Assembly (NCBI RefSeq): GCF_000425785.1
Contig: NZ_KE384452.1
Location: 1-64,000 of the forward strand
DNA length: 64,000 bases
Direction: 5' to 3'
DNA from: Pseudomonas taiwanensis DSM 21245
Lineage (GTDB): Bacteria > Pseudomonadota > Gammaproteobacteria > Pseudomonadales > Pseudomonadaceae
Shown here: one piece after another, positions 34,004 through 43,301 of the stretch
How the letters are laid out: every line of letters starts with the position of its first letter
Position numbering within the stretch: the stretch's first letter is position 1
Notes under the pieces: model-generated
What the model was told of the DNA's origin: nothing
Database searches by the model: none
What the model saw: only the letters and a program-made list of their open reading frames with translations
Made by a program: the position numbers and the translations under genes

Positions 34004-34219
34004 TCACGCGGTCCAAGGGTGCCAAGTTCGAAGCCCCCAGGCAAGCGTTCAACGTGCCAGCAACACAGGCAGCGCTGCCAACCCGGACCAGGTCAGCACC
34101 ACCGGCGAAACGCCGCCTCGCGGACGTCCAGCTACACCCGGGTACTCACGGCAAGCCAGCCCCTACAATGACCGGGCCACTGCTGCACCGTAGGGGGGGC
34201 CAGCTTGCCGGTAAAGGCG

Positions 34220-35461
34220 TCAGGCAAACCGCTCGACCTGCGCAGGCGTACGACGCATGAGCACCTTGCCATTGCGCACCGACACCAAGGCATGCCCCTG
34301 GCTGCGAACCATTTCGTAGTCATCAGGCGCAGACAGCAGCAACAGGTTAGCCGGCCGCCCGACGTCGATGCCGTAGCGCTCGCCCAGGTTGAGGGTACGG
34401 GCGCTGTTGTCGGTGATCAGGTCCAGCCCGCGTTGCAGGTCTTCGTAGCCAAGCATATGGCAGATGTGCAGCCCGGCTTCGAGAATGCGCAGGATGTTGC
34501 CGTTGCCCAGCGGATACCACGGGTCGACGATCGAGTCCTGGCCGAAGCACACGTTCATGCCCGCACGGTCGATTTCGGCCACGCGGGTCAGGCCGCGGCG
34601 CTTGGGGTAGGTGTCGAAGCGACCTTGCAGGTGGATGCTCTCGGTTGGGCACGACACGAAGTTGATGCCCGACAGCTTGAGCAGGCGGAACAGCTTGGAG
34701 CAGTAGGCGTTGTCGTAGGACCCCATGGCCGTGGTATGGCTGGCGGTGACCCGTGCCCCCATGTGCCGCACACGGGCCTCCTCGGCCAGTACCTCGAGAA
34801 AGCGCGACTGTGGGTCGTCGGTTTCGTCGCAGTGCACGTCCACCAGGCAGCCGGTACGCTCGGCCAGGTCCATCAGGAATTTCACCGATGACACCCCTTG
34901 ATCACGGGTGTTTTCAAAATGCGGTATGCCGCCGACCACATCGGCACCGATGGCCACCGCCTCCGTCATCAAGGCCCGGCCATTGGCATACGACTCGATG
35001 CCCTCCTGGGGGAAGGCAACGATTTGCAGGTCGATCAGGTGACGCACCTCTTCGCGCACTTCGACCATGGCCTTGAGCGCAGTGAGCTTGGGGTCGGTCA
35101 CATCCACATGGGTACGCACGTGCTGGATGCCATGGTTCACCAGCATGTCGATGGTCTTTTTCGAGCGGTGCTTGATGTCGTCGTGGGTGGTGATTTCCTT
35201 GCGCTCGGCCCAGCGCTCGATACCCTCGAACAAGGTACCGCTCATGTTCCACTTCGGCTCACCGGCGGTAAGGGTGGCATCCAGGTGAATGTGCGGCTCG
35301 ACGAAGGGGGCTACCACCAGGTTCTGCTTGGCGTCCAGGTCATCGGGGCTGCCGAGCGCCGCCACATCGGCCTGTGGCGCGATGGCTGCGATGCGGTCGC
35401 CGTTCAGTTCGATGCGAAACAGGCCCGACTTGCCACGCAGACGTGCATTGATGATGTTCAT
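34220..35461 (-). CDS. codA: Cytosine deaminase
   Basis: 413 aa, TIM-barrel amidohydrolase. Metal ligands in EPHIHLDATL, then HCDETDD, ASHTTAM and the catalytic Asp in CFGQDSIVDPW. It deaminates cytosine to uracil for pyrimidine salvage. Third gene of codB-pucR-codA; it follows the regulator by 4 bp. Confidence 0.95.
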   Translation of the reverse strand: MNIINARLRGKSGLFRIELNGDRIAAIAPQADVAALGSPDDLDAKQNLVVAPFVEPHIHLDATLTAGEPKWNMSGTLFEGIERWAERKEITTHDDIKHRSKKTIDMLVNHGIQHVRTHVDVTDPKLTALKAMVEVREEVRHLIDLQIVAFPQEGIESYANGRALMTEAVAIGADVVGGIPHFENTRDQGVSSVKFLMDLAERTGCLVDVHCDETDDPQSRFLEVLAEEARVRHMGARVTASHTTAMGSYDNAYCSKLFRLLKLSGINFVSCPTESIHLQGRFDTYPKRRGLTRVAEIDRAGMNVCFGQDSIVDPWYPLGNGNILRILEAGLHICHMLGYEDLQRGLDLITDNSARTLNLGERYGIDVGRPANLLLLSAPDDYEMVRSQGHALVSVRNGKVLMRRTPAQVERFA

Positions 35462-35465
35462 GACA

Positions 35466-36683
35466 TTACTCCTTGCCTTGGGCTTCGCTCATGCGCCATA
35501 CCAGCATGGCGACCGAAGCGTTCATACGAAACAGCGGGTCGTCCAGAGACTGCCCGCTCAGTTGTTCGATGCGTTGAATTCGTTGGTTGATGGTATTGCG
35601 GTGCAGGCCCAGACGCTGGGCAGCCTTGAGGCCATTGCCATTTTCCTTGAGCAGCGCATCGAGGGTATGCACCAGCACATGGGGCTGCTTGCGACCAGAT
35701 GCGATCAGCGGGCCCAAGGTTTGCGCGACGAAGTCGTCGATCAGTGAACGGTCGGCGATGCCCTGCAGCAGGCGCAGCACGCCCAACTCGCTGAAGTCGC
35801 AGAAGCCCGTGACCGGGCGCAGGTTCTGCGCCACCTCCATGGCCTGACGTGCTTCGTTGAGCGCCTGGCGATAGTGGGCGCAATCTTCGGCCAGGCTCGA
35901 CAAGCCCATGGCAAGACTCAGCTCCCCTGCCGCAGCGGCCAACTGCCGGTGCAGCGCGGCCAGGGTGACCTGCAAGTCCGGCGCATCCGCCAGCAACAAC
36001 ACGAACAGGTCGCCCGGCAACTGCGCCGTCACCGTCCCCGGGCGGCCATGGCACCAGGCCTCCAGCCGATCTTCCAGCGCCTGGCGGATGCCCTGCCACA
36101 CCCGCTCGCCCTGGGCCAGCCCGTGGCGTTCGAACAGGCTATCGACGCCAGACAAGCGCAGCGCAACCAGGCGGCGTGGCGCGTCCAACGCCAGGGCCAG
36201 GTGCGTGGCCCGCTGTCGGGCGATGGCCAGGCTCGGGTAATCGCCGGTCAGCAACTGGCCGAGGATGTCGTTGCGCGAGCGCCGCACCTGGGTCATCTGA
36301 ACCAGAGCCGTGCCGATCAGGTGGGTAACGACCACCATCTTCAGCGCGTAAGGCTGTTCGATCAGTGGCAGCCCCAGCTGCTCGGCCCGCTCGATCACCG
36401 CCGGCGGAATACGTTGGATGAAGCTGCCGCCAGTCAGGATCACCATACCGGCAATACCCACGGCGTCGCCGTCTTCCACCAGGCTCAGCAAGTTGGCCTC
36501 ACCGCGAGGGTGATTGATCCCGGTAACGAACACCAACTCGCCGCCCATCACCCACTCGGCGATACCTTCGTTTTCCGCCACATACGGCCAACGCACGCGC
36601 CGTTGCAGATTGCGCGCGCCCGCACGAACGGTCATTTCCTGCAGGCCTGGCAGGTGAAGGATTTCGTCAAGCGCCAGGCTCAC
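35466..36683 (-). CDS. PucR-family transcriptional regulator
   Basis: 405 aa. The N-terminal PucR domain (LQEMTVRAGARNLQRRV; ELVFVTGINHPRG) precedes a C-terminal helix-turn-helix (LKENGNGLKAAQRLGLHRNT). PucR proteins sense purines or related bases. Encoded between the permease and deaminase genes, overlapping codB by ATGA, so it likely controls this operon in response to cytosine or a related base. Confidence 0.9.
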   Translation of the reverse strand: MSLALDEILHLPGLQEMTVRAGARNLQRRVRWPYVAENEGIAEWVMGGELVFVTGINHPRGEANLLSLVEDGDAVGIAGMVILTGGSFIQRIPPAVIERAEQLGLPLIEQPYALKMVVVTHLIGTALVQMTQVRRSRNDILGQLLTGDYPSLAIARQRATHLALALDAPRRLVALRLSGVDSLFERHGLAQGERVWQGIRQALEDRLEAWCHGRPGTVTAQLPGDLFVLLLADAPDLQVTLAALHRQLAAAAGELSLAMGLSSLAEDCAHYRQALNEARQAMEVAQNLRPVTGFCDFSELGVLRLLQGIADRSLIDDFVAQTLGPLIASGRKQPHVLVHTLDALLKENGNGLKAAQRLGLHRNTINQRIQRIEQLSGQSLDDPLFRMNASVAMLVWRMSEAQGKE

Positions 36684-37945
36684 GGTTCGACACCTGCCTG
36701 CCCCAGTGCCCGGCGCTGGCCGCTCAGTTCAAGCATGACGATGTAGCACAGGGCCGAGGCGCCGATGCCTACCAGTGGCGCGACCCACGGCGACGCATAG
36801 GCCAATACCGCGCCGACCGCATAGGCGAACAGCCCCATCAGGTTGTAGCGGGGCAGGTTCACACTGGCCAACGCAGGGTACTTGCCGCGGTGGCGGTACC
36901 AGAAGTCGGCCATGATCACCCCACCCACCGGCGGGATGATCGAACCGAGCAATACCAGGAACGGAATCAGCATTTCGTACATGCCGCCAATGGCCAGCAC
37001 GATCCCGACGCCTGCCGCCACCAGCGTCGCCGTGCGGCGGCGTTCGCTGCGCAGCAGGTGGCACGCGGCTGCCGACACGTTGTAGATGGTGGGCCCCTGA
37101 ATGGTCCATAGGTTCAGGCACAGCATCACCACTGCGGCGAACGACAGGCCCTGCAGCATCATCACCTCGACGATGTCGGCTTGCTGGTAGACCATGGCGC
37201 ACCAGGCCCCCGCCACCACCATCAACCCGTTGCCGAGCAAAAACGCGACGACGCTGGCGACTACCGCCACCCGTCCGCTGCGCGCCAGGCGGGTCCAGTT
37301 GGTGGCCTGGGTGGCACCACTGGCGAACGTGCCAAAGACCATGGTCACTGCCGCTGAAAAGGTCAGGCTTTCATGGGGTACCACTGCAGCCAGCCCGGCA
37401 AAGCCACCGGCATCGCGAGTGGCGATGTACATCGAGATCACCAGCAGCGCGAACATCAGCGGCACCGACACCCGCGACAACAGGTCCAGCCCTTTGAAGC
37501 CGATGATGGCGGTGATGCTGAAGCCCAGACCGAACAGCACCATCAACGGCATCGTGTAACCTTCCGCCAGCCCCAGCAATTTGACCAGCACGATCGCCAC
37601 GGTGGCAGTGCCCCATGCATACCAACCCAGCTCGGCAAAGCCCAGCAGAAAGTCGGACAACCGGCTGCCCGCCTCACCGAAGCAGAAGCGCCCCATCAGC
37701 ACGGTATTCAGCCCGCTGCGCGAGGCGATGAATGCCAGGGCTGCGGCATACAGGGCCAGCAAGGTGTTGCCGATGGCGGCGACCCACAGCATGTCGACAA
37801 AGTTGAAGGCCATGCCAAGCTTGCCGCCGGCGAACATCGTGCCGGTAAAGAAGGTAAAGCTGAACAGGACCATGGCAATGGGCAACAGGCCCTTGCGGGA
37901 GGTCTGAGGGGCTTCGGACAGCGGGAATTCGGTGGGTGAGCTCAT
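36680..37945 (-). CDS. codB: Cytosine permease
   Basis: 421 aa from MSSPTEFPLS. Twelve probable membrane segments of the NCS1 purine-cytosine permease family (FFTGTMFAGGKLGMAF, FASGATQATNWTRLARSG, IIPPVGGVIMADFWY). Imports cytosine. First gene of the operon; a 15-bp palindrome lies about 110 bp upstream. Confidence 0.93.
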   Translation of the reverse strand: MSSPTEFPLSEAPQTSRKGLLPIAMVLFSFTFFTGTMFAGGKLGMAFNFVDMLWVAAIGNTLLALYAAALAFIASRSGLNTVLMGRFCFGEAGSRLSDFLLGFAELGWYAWGTATVAIVLVKLLGLAEGYTMPLMVLFGLGFSITAIIGFKGLDLLSRVSVPLMFALLVISMYIATRDAGGFAGLAAVVPHESLTFSAAVTMVFGTFASGATQATNWTRLARSGRVAVVASVVAFLLGNGLMVVAGAWCAMVYQQADIVEVMMLQGLSFAAVVMLCLNLWTIQGPTIYNVSAAACHLLRSERRRTATLVAAGVGIVLAIGGMYEMLIPFLVLLGSIIPPVGGVIMADFWYRHRGKYPALASVNLPRYNLMGLFAYAVGAVLAYASPWVAPLVGIGASALCYIVMLELSGQRRALGQAGVEP

Positions 37946-38050
37946 TGCACGGTGCTCCGGGTTATAGGTGGGAGCAGGCAGAGCAATATGCGGGCCGCTT
38001 TTGCACCGGCTGAAAAGGCAAAAATAGCGGGCGAACGGCACAAGCGCCAA

Positions 38051-38065
38051 TGTGCATCATGCACA
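38051..38065. promoter_or_regulatory. Perfect palindrome upstream of codB
   Basis: TGTGCATCATGCACA is a 6-bp perfect inverted repeat with a 3-base centre, 106 bp upstream of the codB start. It is a plausible operator for the PucR regulator encoded in the operon. Confidence 0.45.
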
Positions 38066-38170
38066 CTCAAAAGCCAACGTTGTCGATTCAATGTGTGCGC
38101 CGTGACTTAATTTGAGGCGGTTGCGCACCAAGACGGAACAGGGCTGGGTAGTTTCCACCCAGCCCATGCA

Positions 38171-38887
38171 TCAGCGTGTTCTGCGCAGTTTTTCTGCCTT
38201 GAGCCTGCGATAGACAGCCATCAATGGCCGGAACACCGCCAGGCGGTCAAAGATCGAGAGCGCATGCAGGTCGGTGCGCGAAGGACGCTGGTAGCCAAGG
38301 TTCCAGGTGTAATAGTACGCCTGGATGTCCTTGCGGGTTCGAATCAGGGTATTGAGGGCCGCGTCATAGTGCATCGGCCCGCCATCCGGGTGACCGGGGG
38401 GGCGTTCGAGAATCTGGGTGAGGAAGTCCCGCAGCTTGGCAACGCTCTTGCCGTTCACGGCATAGAAATGGGACAGGTGAATCGGTCGGTCGACCACCTC
38501 CCAACCGGGTGTATCCGAGTTACCTTCATAGGGGTGACCGAGGTAGGCGATGTCCCAATCCATGCCCTGCAACGACTCGATGGCCTGTTTGCCGAACGCG
38601 GCGATGCGCCGGGAAAACTGGATATCATCCTCCATGATCAGGATGTTCTTCACATTCAGGCGCATCGCTTCTTCGAGGATGTGCAGATGGCTGAGAAAGC
38701 AGCCCCTGGCGCCGATGCTGGGAAACCCCTCCTGCGCCGTGGGCGTAACCGCAGCGAAGAAGCCTATCTTGTCGTCGTCGATATGGAAGCCATTGCGGGC
38801 GAACTCGGCTTCGGTTTCCACCCGACGGTCCGTCCGGTACGGGATATTGATGATTCTGGTTCGATCAAAGTAGTCGATCACATTCAT
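38171..38887 (-). CDS. Glycosyltransferase family 25 protein
   Basis: 238 aa. N-terminal IINIPYRTDRR, central GCFLSHLHILEEA and the acidic MEDDIQF motif are hallmarks of the LPS-type GT25 family. It would transfer a hexose to a lipopolysaccharide or related surface glycan in the cytoplasm. Follows the flippase gene by 23 bp on the same strand, so the two probably serve one glycan. Confidence 0.85.
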   Translation of the reverse strand: MNVIDYFDRTRIINIPYRTDRRVETEAEFARNGFHIDDDKIGFFAAVTPTAQEGFPSIGARGCFLSHLHILEEAMRLNVKNILIMEDDIQFSRRIAAFGKQAIESLQGMDWDIAYLGHPYEGNSDTPGWEVVDRPIHLSHFYAVNGKSVAKLRDFLTQILERPPGHPDGGPMHYDAALNTLIRTRKDIQAYYYTWNLGYQRPSRTDLHALSIFDRLAVFRPLMAVYRRLKAEKLRRTR

Positions 38888-38910
38888 CGGTCAGGTCCTT
38901 GGGCAACGAC

Positions 38911-40281
38911 TCAGGCGAACAACTGGGTGACGAACTCTCCACACAAGGCACCAATCACCATCACCGGCAAGACCACCAGCTCACGCTTGATGCTCAACAT
39001 GCCCAGTTGGTGGCTGACCTTGAAGATCAGGATGAGGGTGAAGAAGCTATGCAGGGCCACGCCCCATAGCGCATAGGTCACGCCGCCAATGGCCAACAGC
39101 AGCGGCATCAAGGTGAACAACGCCACGACCCGGATGATGTTGTCCATGGCCATGTACTTGGTGAGCCCCAGGGCCATCCAGATTTGCTGGGTCAGGCCAT
39201 AACGGAGCGTGAACAGCGACAACGACAGGATCGCCATCATCTGCCCCGCGTCGGCATAACGATCATCGTACAGCCAGTGGATGATCAGCGGGCTGGCGGT
39301 GAACAGGAAGCCACAGGTGAATAAGGTCAGCACATCGAACATCAGCCTGAAGCGCCAATACAGTCGACGCAGACGCTCTTTGTCGCCACTTCTGGCCGCC
39401 TCGCTGAAGGCCGGCAGCGCGACGGCGCCGGCCAGGCGCTGCAGGCTAAGGGTGAATGCCTGCAGGATACCCACGGCAATCGAGTAGACCCCCAGTTGAG
39501 CCACTGTCATGCTGCCACCGAACCAGATGCGATCGCCTTGCATGGCCAGCACGCCAACGGCGGACGACAGCAGCACCCAACGGCCGTAACTGACGATCTC
39601 GCGCAGCGCTTCCGGGTCCCATTGCGGACGGTCCTTGTGCCCTGGGAACATCACGTGGCTGAGCACGGTGGTGACCAGGGTACTGACCAGGCCCGCGGCC
39701 ACCAACGCCCAGATGGAACGGGTGAGGTAACCGATAACCAGCATCACCAGCAGACCGGCGATTTGCGAAACCAGCTCGACCACGACCACTTTCTTTTGCT
39801 GGAACGCACGAACGGCCACGTCCATCTTGGTCGATTGGAAGGCGAAGATGATCGCGAAGAAGCCTGTTATGGCCAGCACACCGGGCAGTTCCGGGGCGGC
39901 ATAGGTGGAGTGCGCCGGCCACAGTTCCAGATGTTGGCTGAACCAGGAGCACAGCGCGATCAATTCCATCACGACGAACAGCACCATGCCGCGAATGATC
40001 TGCACCGACCAGACCGTGTTGAGGAACAGCGGCTCCTCGCCGCGCGCGCTCTGGACGATGTTCTGCCGCAAGCCGACATCGGACAGTAACAGCAACAGCA
40101 CCGACACCGTGGTGGCGATGGCCATCAGGCCGAACATCTCCGGCACCAGCAACCGGGTGATGATCAGGTTGCCGCCTAATCGGATGACTTGTGAAGCCAC
40201 GATGGACCCGATGTTCAGGGCCCCTGCCACCAGCACGCGTTTGCGAAGGCTTTGCGGGGACGACAACTCGATCGTAGGCAT
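38911..40281 (-). CDS. Polysaccharide flippase (Wzx-like)
   Basis: 456 aa with about 12-14 hydrophobic segments and the MATE-like MVF features of O-antigen or exopolysaccharide flippases (VASQVIRLGGNLIITRLL; LFTLRYGLTQQIWMALG). It should move lipid-linked glycan across the inner membrane. Only a GT25 gene accompanies it, so the rest of the pathway must lie elsewhere. Confidence 0.82.
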   Translation of the reverse strand: MPTIELSSPQSLRKRVLVAGALNIGSIVASQVIRLGGNLIITRLLVPEMFGLMAIATTVSVLLLLLSDVGLRQNIVQSARGEEPLFLNTVWSVQIIRGMVLFVVMELIALCSWFSQHLELWPAHSTYAAPELPGVLAITGFFAIIFAFQSTKMDVAVRAFQQKKVVVVELVSQIAGLLVMLVIGYLTRSIWALVAAGLVSTLVTTVLSHVMFPGHKDRPQWDPEALREIVSYGRWVLLSSAVGVLAMQGDRIWFGGSMTVAQLGVYSIAVGILQAFTLSLQRLAGAVALPAFSEAARSGDKERLRRLYWRFRLMFDVLTLFTCGFLFTASPLIIHWLYDDRYADAGQMMAILSLSLFTLRYGLTQQIWMALGLTKYMAMDNIIRVVALFTLMPLLLAIGGVTYALWGVALHSFFTLILIFKVSHQLGMLSIKRELVVLPVMVIGALCGEFVTQLFA

Positions 40282-40822
40282 GGCACCATCCCTGATCTGG
40301 TTTTTTAGACGTTACTATAGTCTCAATCTGCCATGCCGCTAGGGCGCCCGTCGCGCCCCACCAACGACGCCAGCCAGGCCGACCCGTGTGAACCCTGCAC
40401 GGATCTCTGCCCTTGACCTGACCTGCACCTACTACGAAACGCGACGAGCGGGCCGAGACTAGAACGGCAGCGCCATCACCACAATGGCTTGGGGGCTGGA
40501 AACACCACCTTTGGGAAATGGACTACAAGATTTCCGCCCAGTCGTGACTTAACGATTCGCCTGAAACCCCGGCGACCGATCGAGGGCATACCCTGGGACC
40601 TGTGTTCGCAGACCACGGCAAACGCAGGTCTGCGCAGTGTCGATGGCAGATATGCCACTTCGCCATCAGCGCTGTACGGAGGGCCCAAGAAGCGGTAATA
40701 GCAAATAGCCTGCTGAAAAGCCTTATAGCGCCTGTCCTAGGAAAGTGAGTACCATGGCCATTTTGCCACATATCCCAGCGTAGAATCGCGCTAGCCATGG
40801 CCATCATCCAAGGAGGGAGCTC
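40282..40822. other. 541-bp intergenic region
   Basis: Between divergent flippase and exported-protein genes. It holds AGAC-N9-GTCT around a TATAGT-like -10 facing the flippase, and two CCATGGCCAT copies about 44 bases apart just before the plus-strand gene. ORFs here are short, lack ribosome sites, and I do not support them. Confidence 0.35.
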
Positions 40823-41446
40823 ATGAGATCCGTACTCGTCCTCGCTGCATTCGCGAGCCTGTTCAACACTGCTGCCTGGGCACAATCCGGCACGTCCGAA
40901 CCTGCCCCAGCCTGGCCGAAAGAGCCAAGCGCGTTCCTGGGCATCGACATCGAAGGCAACTTCATGGAGCAGGTACCGACCTGTCCAGCCTTGCCCGCCA
41001 GCCCGGCCAGCCTCTGCCGTGTGGCCACCGCCACTGCCGATCGCTTCGAAGTTCGCGGGCTGCCGTATCTGCCGATTTCTCCAGGCTATGAGCTGGTGGT
41101 GGCCGCACCCAACGGCAAGATCAAAGAGCTGGTGTTCAGCGGCAATGCCAACAGCCTGTACCTGGTCAGTGAAATGCTCACCGAAGATTTCGGCGAACCC
41201 GGCGAGCGCACCAACCGTTGGGTCAAACTGTCCTCCGGTGCTTCCTACCAGACCGAAGTGTACAAATGGCAAGGCCAGAAAGTGGGCATGCGCTTCCAGC
41301 GCCAGGAAAACGACCTGGGTCGCTATGCGGTCACCGTGTCTACCCTGGCGGGGGACGATGTGATCGCCGACGACGATGTCGACACCCGCAGCGTGCCTTC
41401 TGAGATCACTACCAATAGCCAGGACGAAAGCACTTCGACGCTCTGA
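40823..41446 (+). CDS. Exported protein of unknown function, 207 aa
   Basis: Signal peptide MRSVLVLAAFASLFNTAAWA, strong AAGGAGGG ribosome site. Mature part has two cysteines (VPTCPALPASPASLC) and a beta-rich middle (LVVAAPNGKIKELVFSG), then a polar acidic C-terminal tail (GDDVIADDDVDTRSV). Probably periplasmic. No family recognised. Confidence 0.75.
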   Translation: MRSVLVLAAFASLFNTAAWAQSGTSEPAPAWPKEPSAFLGIDIEGNFMEQVPTCPALPASPASLCRVATATADRFEVRGLPYLPISPGYELVVAAPNGKIKELVFSGNANSLYLVSEMLTEDFGEPGERTNRWVKLSSGASYQTEVYKWQGQKVGMRFQRQENDLGRYAVTVSTLAGDDVIADDDVDTRSVPSEITTNSQDESTSTL

Positions 41447-41485
41447 CGGCAGTGGCGCGGCCCAGGCGCCAAAACCGTTACCCGC

Positions 41486-41785
41486 TCACTTTGCGCAGAC
41501 GAACTGCTCCACGGCGGGTACGGCATCCGTCGCGATGCGCCGGGCGCGCCCGACACCCCAGGCCAAGGCCCGGGTCATGGACTCTCCCGGCCGTGACTGC
41601 ACCGATTCTTCGTGAATGGGCATACCCGAGGGGGCATAGACGCCGATGAACATTTGGGTACCACCGGCTGGCGACAGCCTGACCTGCACGTCGATGAGCG
41701 TGCCGTCATTGAGGGTTTCGTCATGAGTGCGATGGTGAAGCGTCGGGTCAGCCCAGGCCCAGAAAACATCACCGCGCATTTTCAT
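41486..41785 (-). CDS. Hypothetical conserved Pseudomonas protein, 99 aa
   Basis: Small soluble protein, MKMRGDVFWAWADPTLHHRT, with a beta-rich middle (LIDVQVRLSPAGGTQMFIGVY) and a helical end. Convergent with the exported-protein gene. I recall similar genes in other Pseudomonas genomes but know no function. Confidence 0.6.
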   Translation of the reverse strand: MKMRGDVFWAWADPTLHHRTHDETLNDGTLIDVQVRLSPAGGTQMFIGVYAPSGMPIHEESVQSRPGESMTRALAWGVGRARRIATDAVPAVEQFVCAK

Positions 41786-41964
41786 GCCACTCTCCTACGA
41801 CTTTAGTCTTATATGGGTGGTGTAATGCCACCATAGACAAAGCACGTCGGTAATCAACCGCGAAGACCCTTTTTTTGATTCAATCGGACAGCCGGACAAG
41901 AAGCTCGGGCCTGCTACTTGCCCTGTAGAAATGCGCCCACAGTCCGTCTTAAGGAGAGGCCCCA

Positions 41965-42966
41965 ATGCCCTACCCCATCGAACAGAAACTGGTCGTTGGC
42001 GTCGCCTCCAGCGCCCTGTTTGACCTGACCGTGTCGGATACCATCTACCAGGACGATGGCATGGAGGCGTACCGCCTGCATCAGGAGCAGAATCTGGACG
42101 TTCCCTTCCCCAAGGGTGTGGCGTTCCCTTTCATCCGCCGCTTCCTGAGCATCAACAAAGCCTTCCCCGAGCAATTGCCGGTTGAAGTGGTGTTGCTGTC
42201 GCGCAACTCGCCAGAAACCGGCCTGCGGGTATTTCGCTCGATCGACCATTACGGCCTGGACATCACCCGCGCAGCGTTCATGTCCGGCCGCTCGCCCTAC
42301 GAATACATTCCTGCCTTCAACGCATCATTGTTCCTGAGCGCCCATGAAGGCGATGTGCAACGGGCCATCGACGCCAACTATCCCGCCGGTCTGGTACTGC
42401 CCACACGCATCTACGATGACGAGATCGACACCGAACTGCGGGTAGCCTTCGACTTCGATGGCGTGATTGCCGATGACGAGGCTGAAAGCGTGTACAAGCA
42501 GCGGCTGGACCTCTCCGAGTTCCAGGCCCATGAGCATGCGCGCAAGGCCGTCCCTCACCAGCCGGGGCCGTTGGCCGACCTTTTCCGCAAGCTGTCGCAC
42601 ATTCGCACGCTGGAAGACCGTAAACTGGCACAGGACCCGGGCTACCAGCGCATTCTGCGCATCGCCATCGTCACCGCGCGCAATGCGCCTTCCCATGAAC
42701 GGGTAGTGACGACCCTGAAGACCTGGGGCGTTTCTCCGGACGAGTCATTCTTTCTGGGCGGCATGGAGAAGGGCCGGGTATTGTCCATCCTACGGCCGCA
42801 CATGTTCTTCGATGACCAGCGCAGCCATCTGACCTCGGCGGCGGGGAACCTGCCAATGGTGCATGTACCGTTCGGGGTGGCTAACCAAGTGCCAACCCTC
42901 AGGTTCACTCCACCCGACGCGCATCCCGACGCACCGCCTGCGGGGGAACGCCAAAAACCCGCATGA
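41965..42966 (+). CDS. Cytosolic 5'-nucleotidase family protein
   Basis: 333 aa. Matches the PF06189-type 5'-nucleotidase: IEQKLVVGVASSALFDL at the start, SRNSPETGLRVFRS, and an HAD-like VAFDFDGVIADDEAE near residue 165 with FFDDQRSHL later. It would dephosphorylate nucleoside monophosphates. Clear AAGGAGAGG ribosome site. Confidence 0.85.
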   Translation: MPYPIEQKLVVGVASSALFDLTVSDTIYQDDGMEAYRLHQEQNLDVPFPKGVAFPFIRRFLSINKAFPEQLPVEVVLLSRNSPETGLRVFRSIDHYGLDITRAAFMSGRSPYEYIPAFNASLFLSAHEGDVQRAIDANYPAGLVLPTRIYDDEIDTELRVAFDFDGVIADDEAESVYKQRLDLSEFQAHEHARKAVPHQPGPLADLFRKLSHIRTLEDRKLAQDPGYQRILRIAIVTARNAPSHERVVTTLKTWGVSPDESFFLGGMEKGRVLSILRPHMFFDDQRSHLTSAAGNLPMVHVPFGVANQVPTLRFTPPDAHPDAPPAGERQKPA

Positions 42967-43301
42967 ATACCTCACGCAGGTGACGCCGGCCCCTGCCCTC
43001 CCGTTACCCTGGCCACCACATCCAGGCAATGACGGCTCCTGTTCGATCATTGGCCGTGCGGCCTCCAGCCTCAGGCTCTCCACCGGCTCGCCCCCGCTAC
43101 GCTGACATTAAAGCCAATCGAATGCCGAAGCACCCGTCGCAGCCGGCAGGTGCTGCAGCGGACGCACGCAGCCCTCGCCCAAACCGACACGCAAGACTTT
43201 CGCCAAAACGACGAAAGTCTTGCGGTGATTACCCTGTTTCTGCATCAGACCAACATGGATAGCCTGACATCACGTCTGAACCTCTGTGAAGGAAAAACCC
43301 C
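42967..43301. other. 335-bp intergenic region
   Basis: No coding frame worth calling. The only strong signal is the 13-bp inverted repeat listed separately. Confidence 0.5.
43190..43224. promoter_or_regulatory. Perfect 13-bp inverted repeat upstream of an oxidoreductase gene
   Basis: CGCAAGACTTTCG, nine bases, then its exact complement CGAAAGTCTTGCG, 78 bp before the ATG at 43302. It has no T-run, so a terminator is less likely than an operator or a structured leader. Confidence 0.55.

Noticed and set aside
40476..40698. Short ORFs on both strands in the 40.3-40.8 kb gap
   Set aside because: No ribosome sites, mutual overlap, no conserved features.
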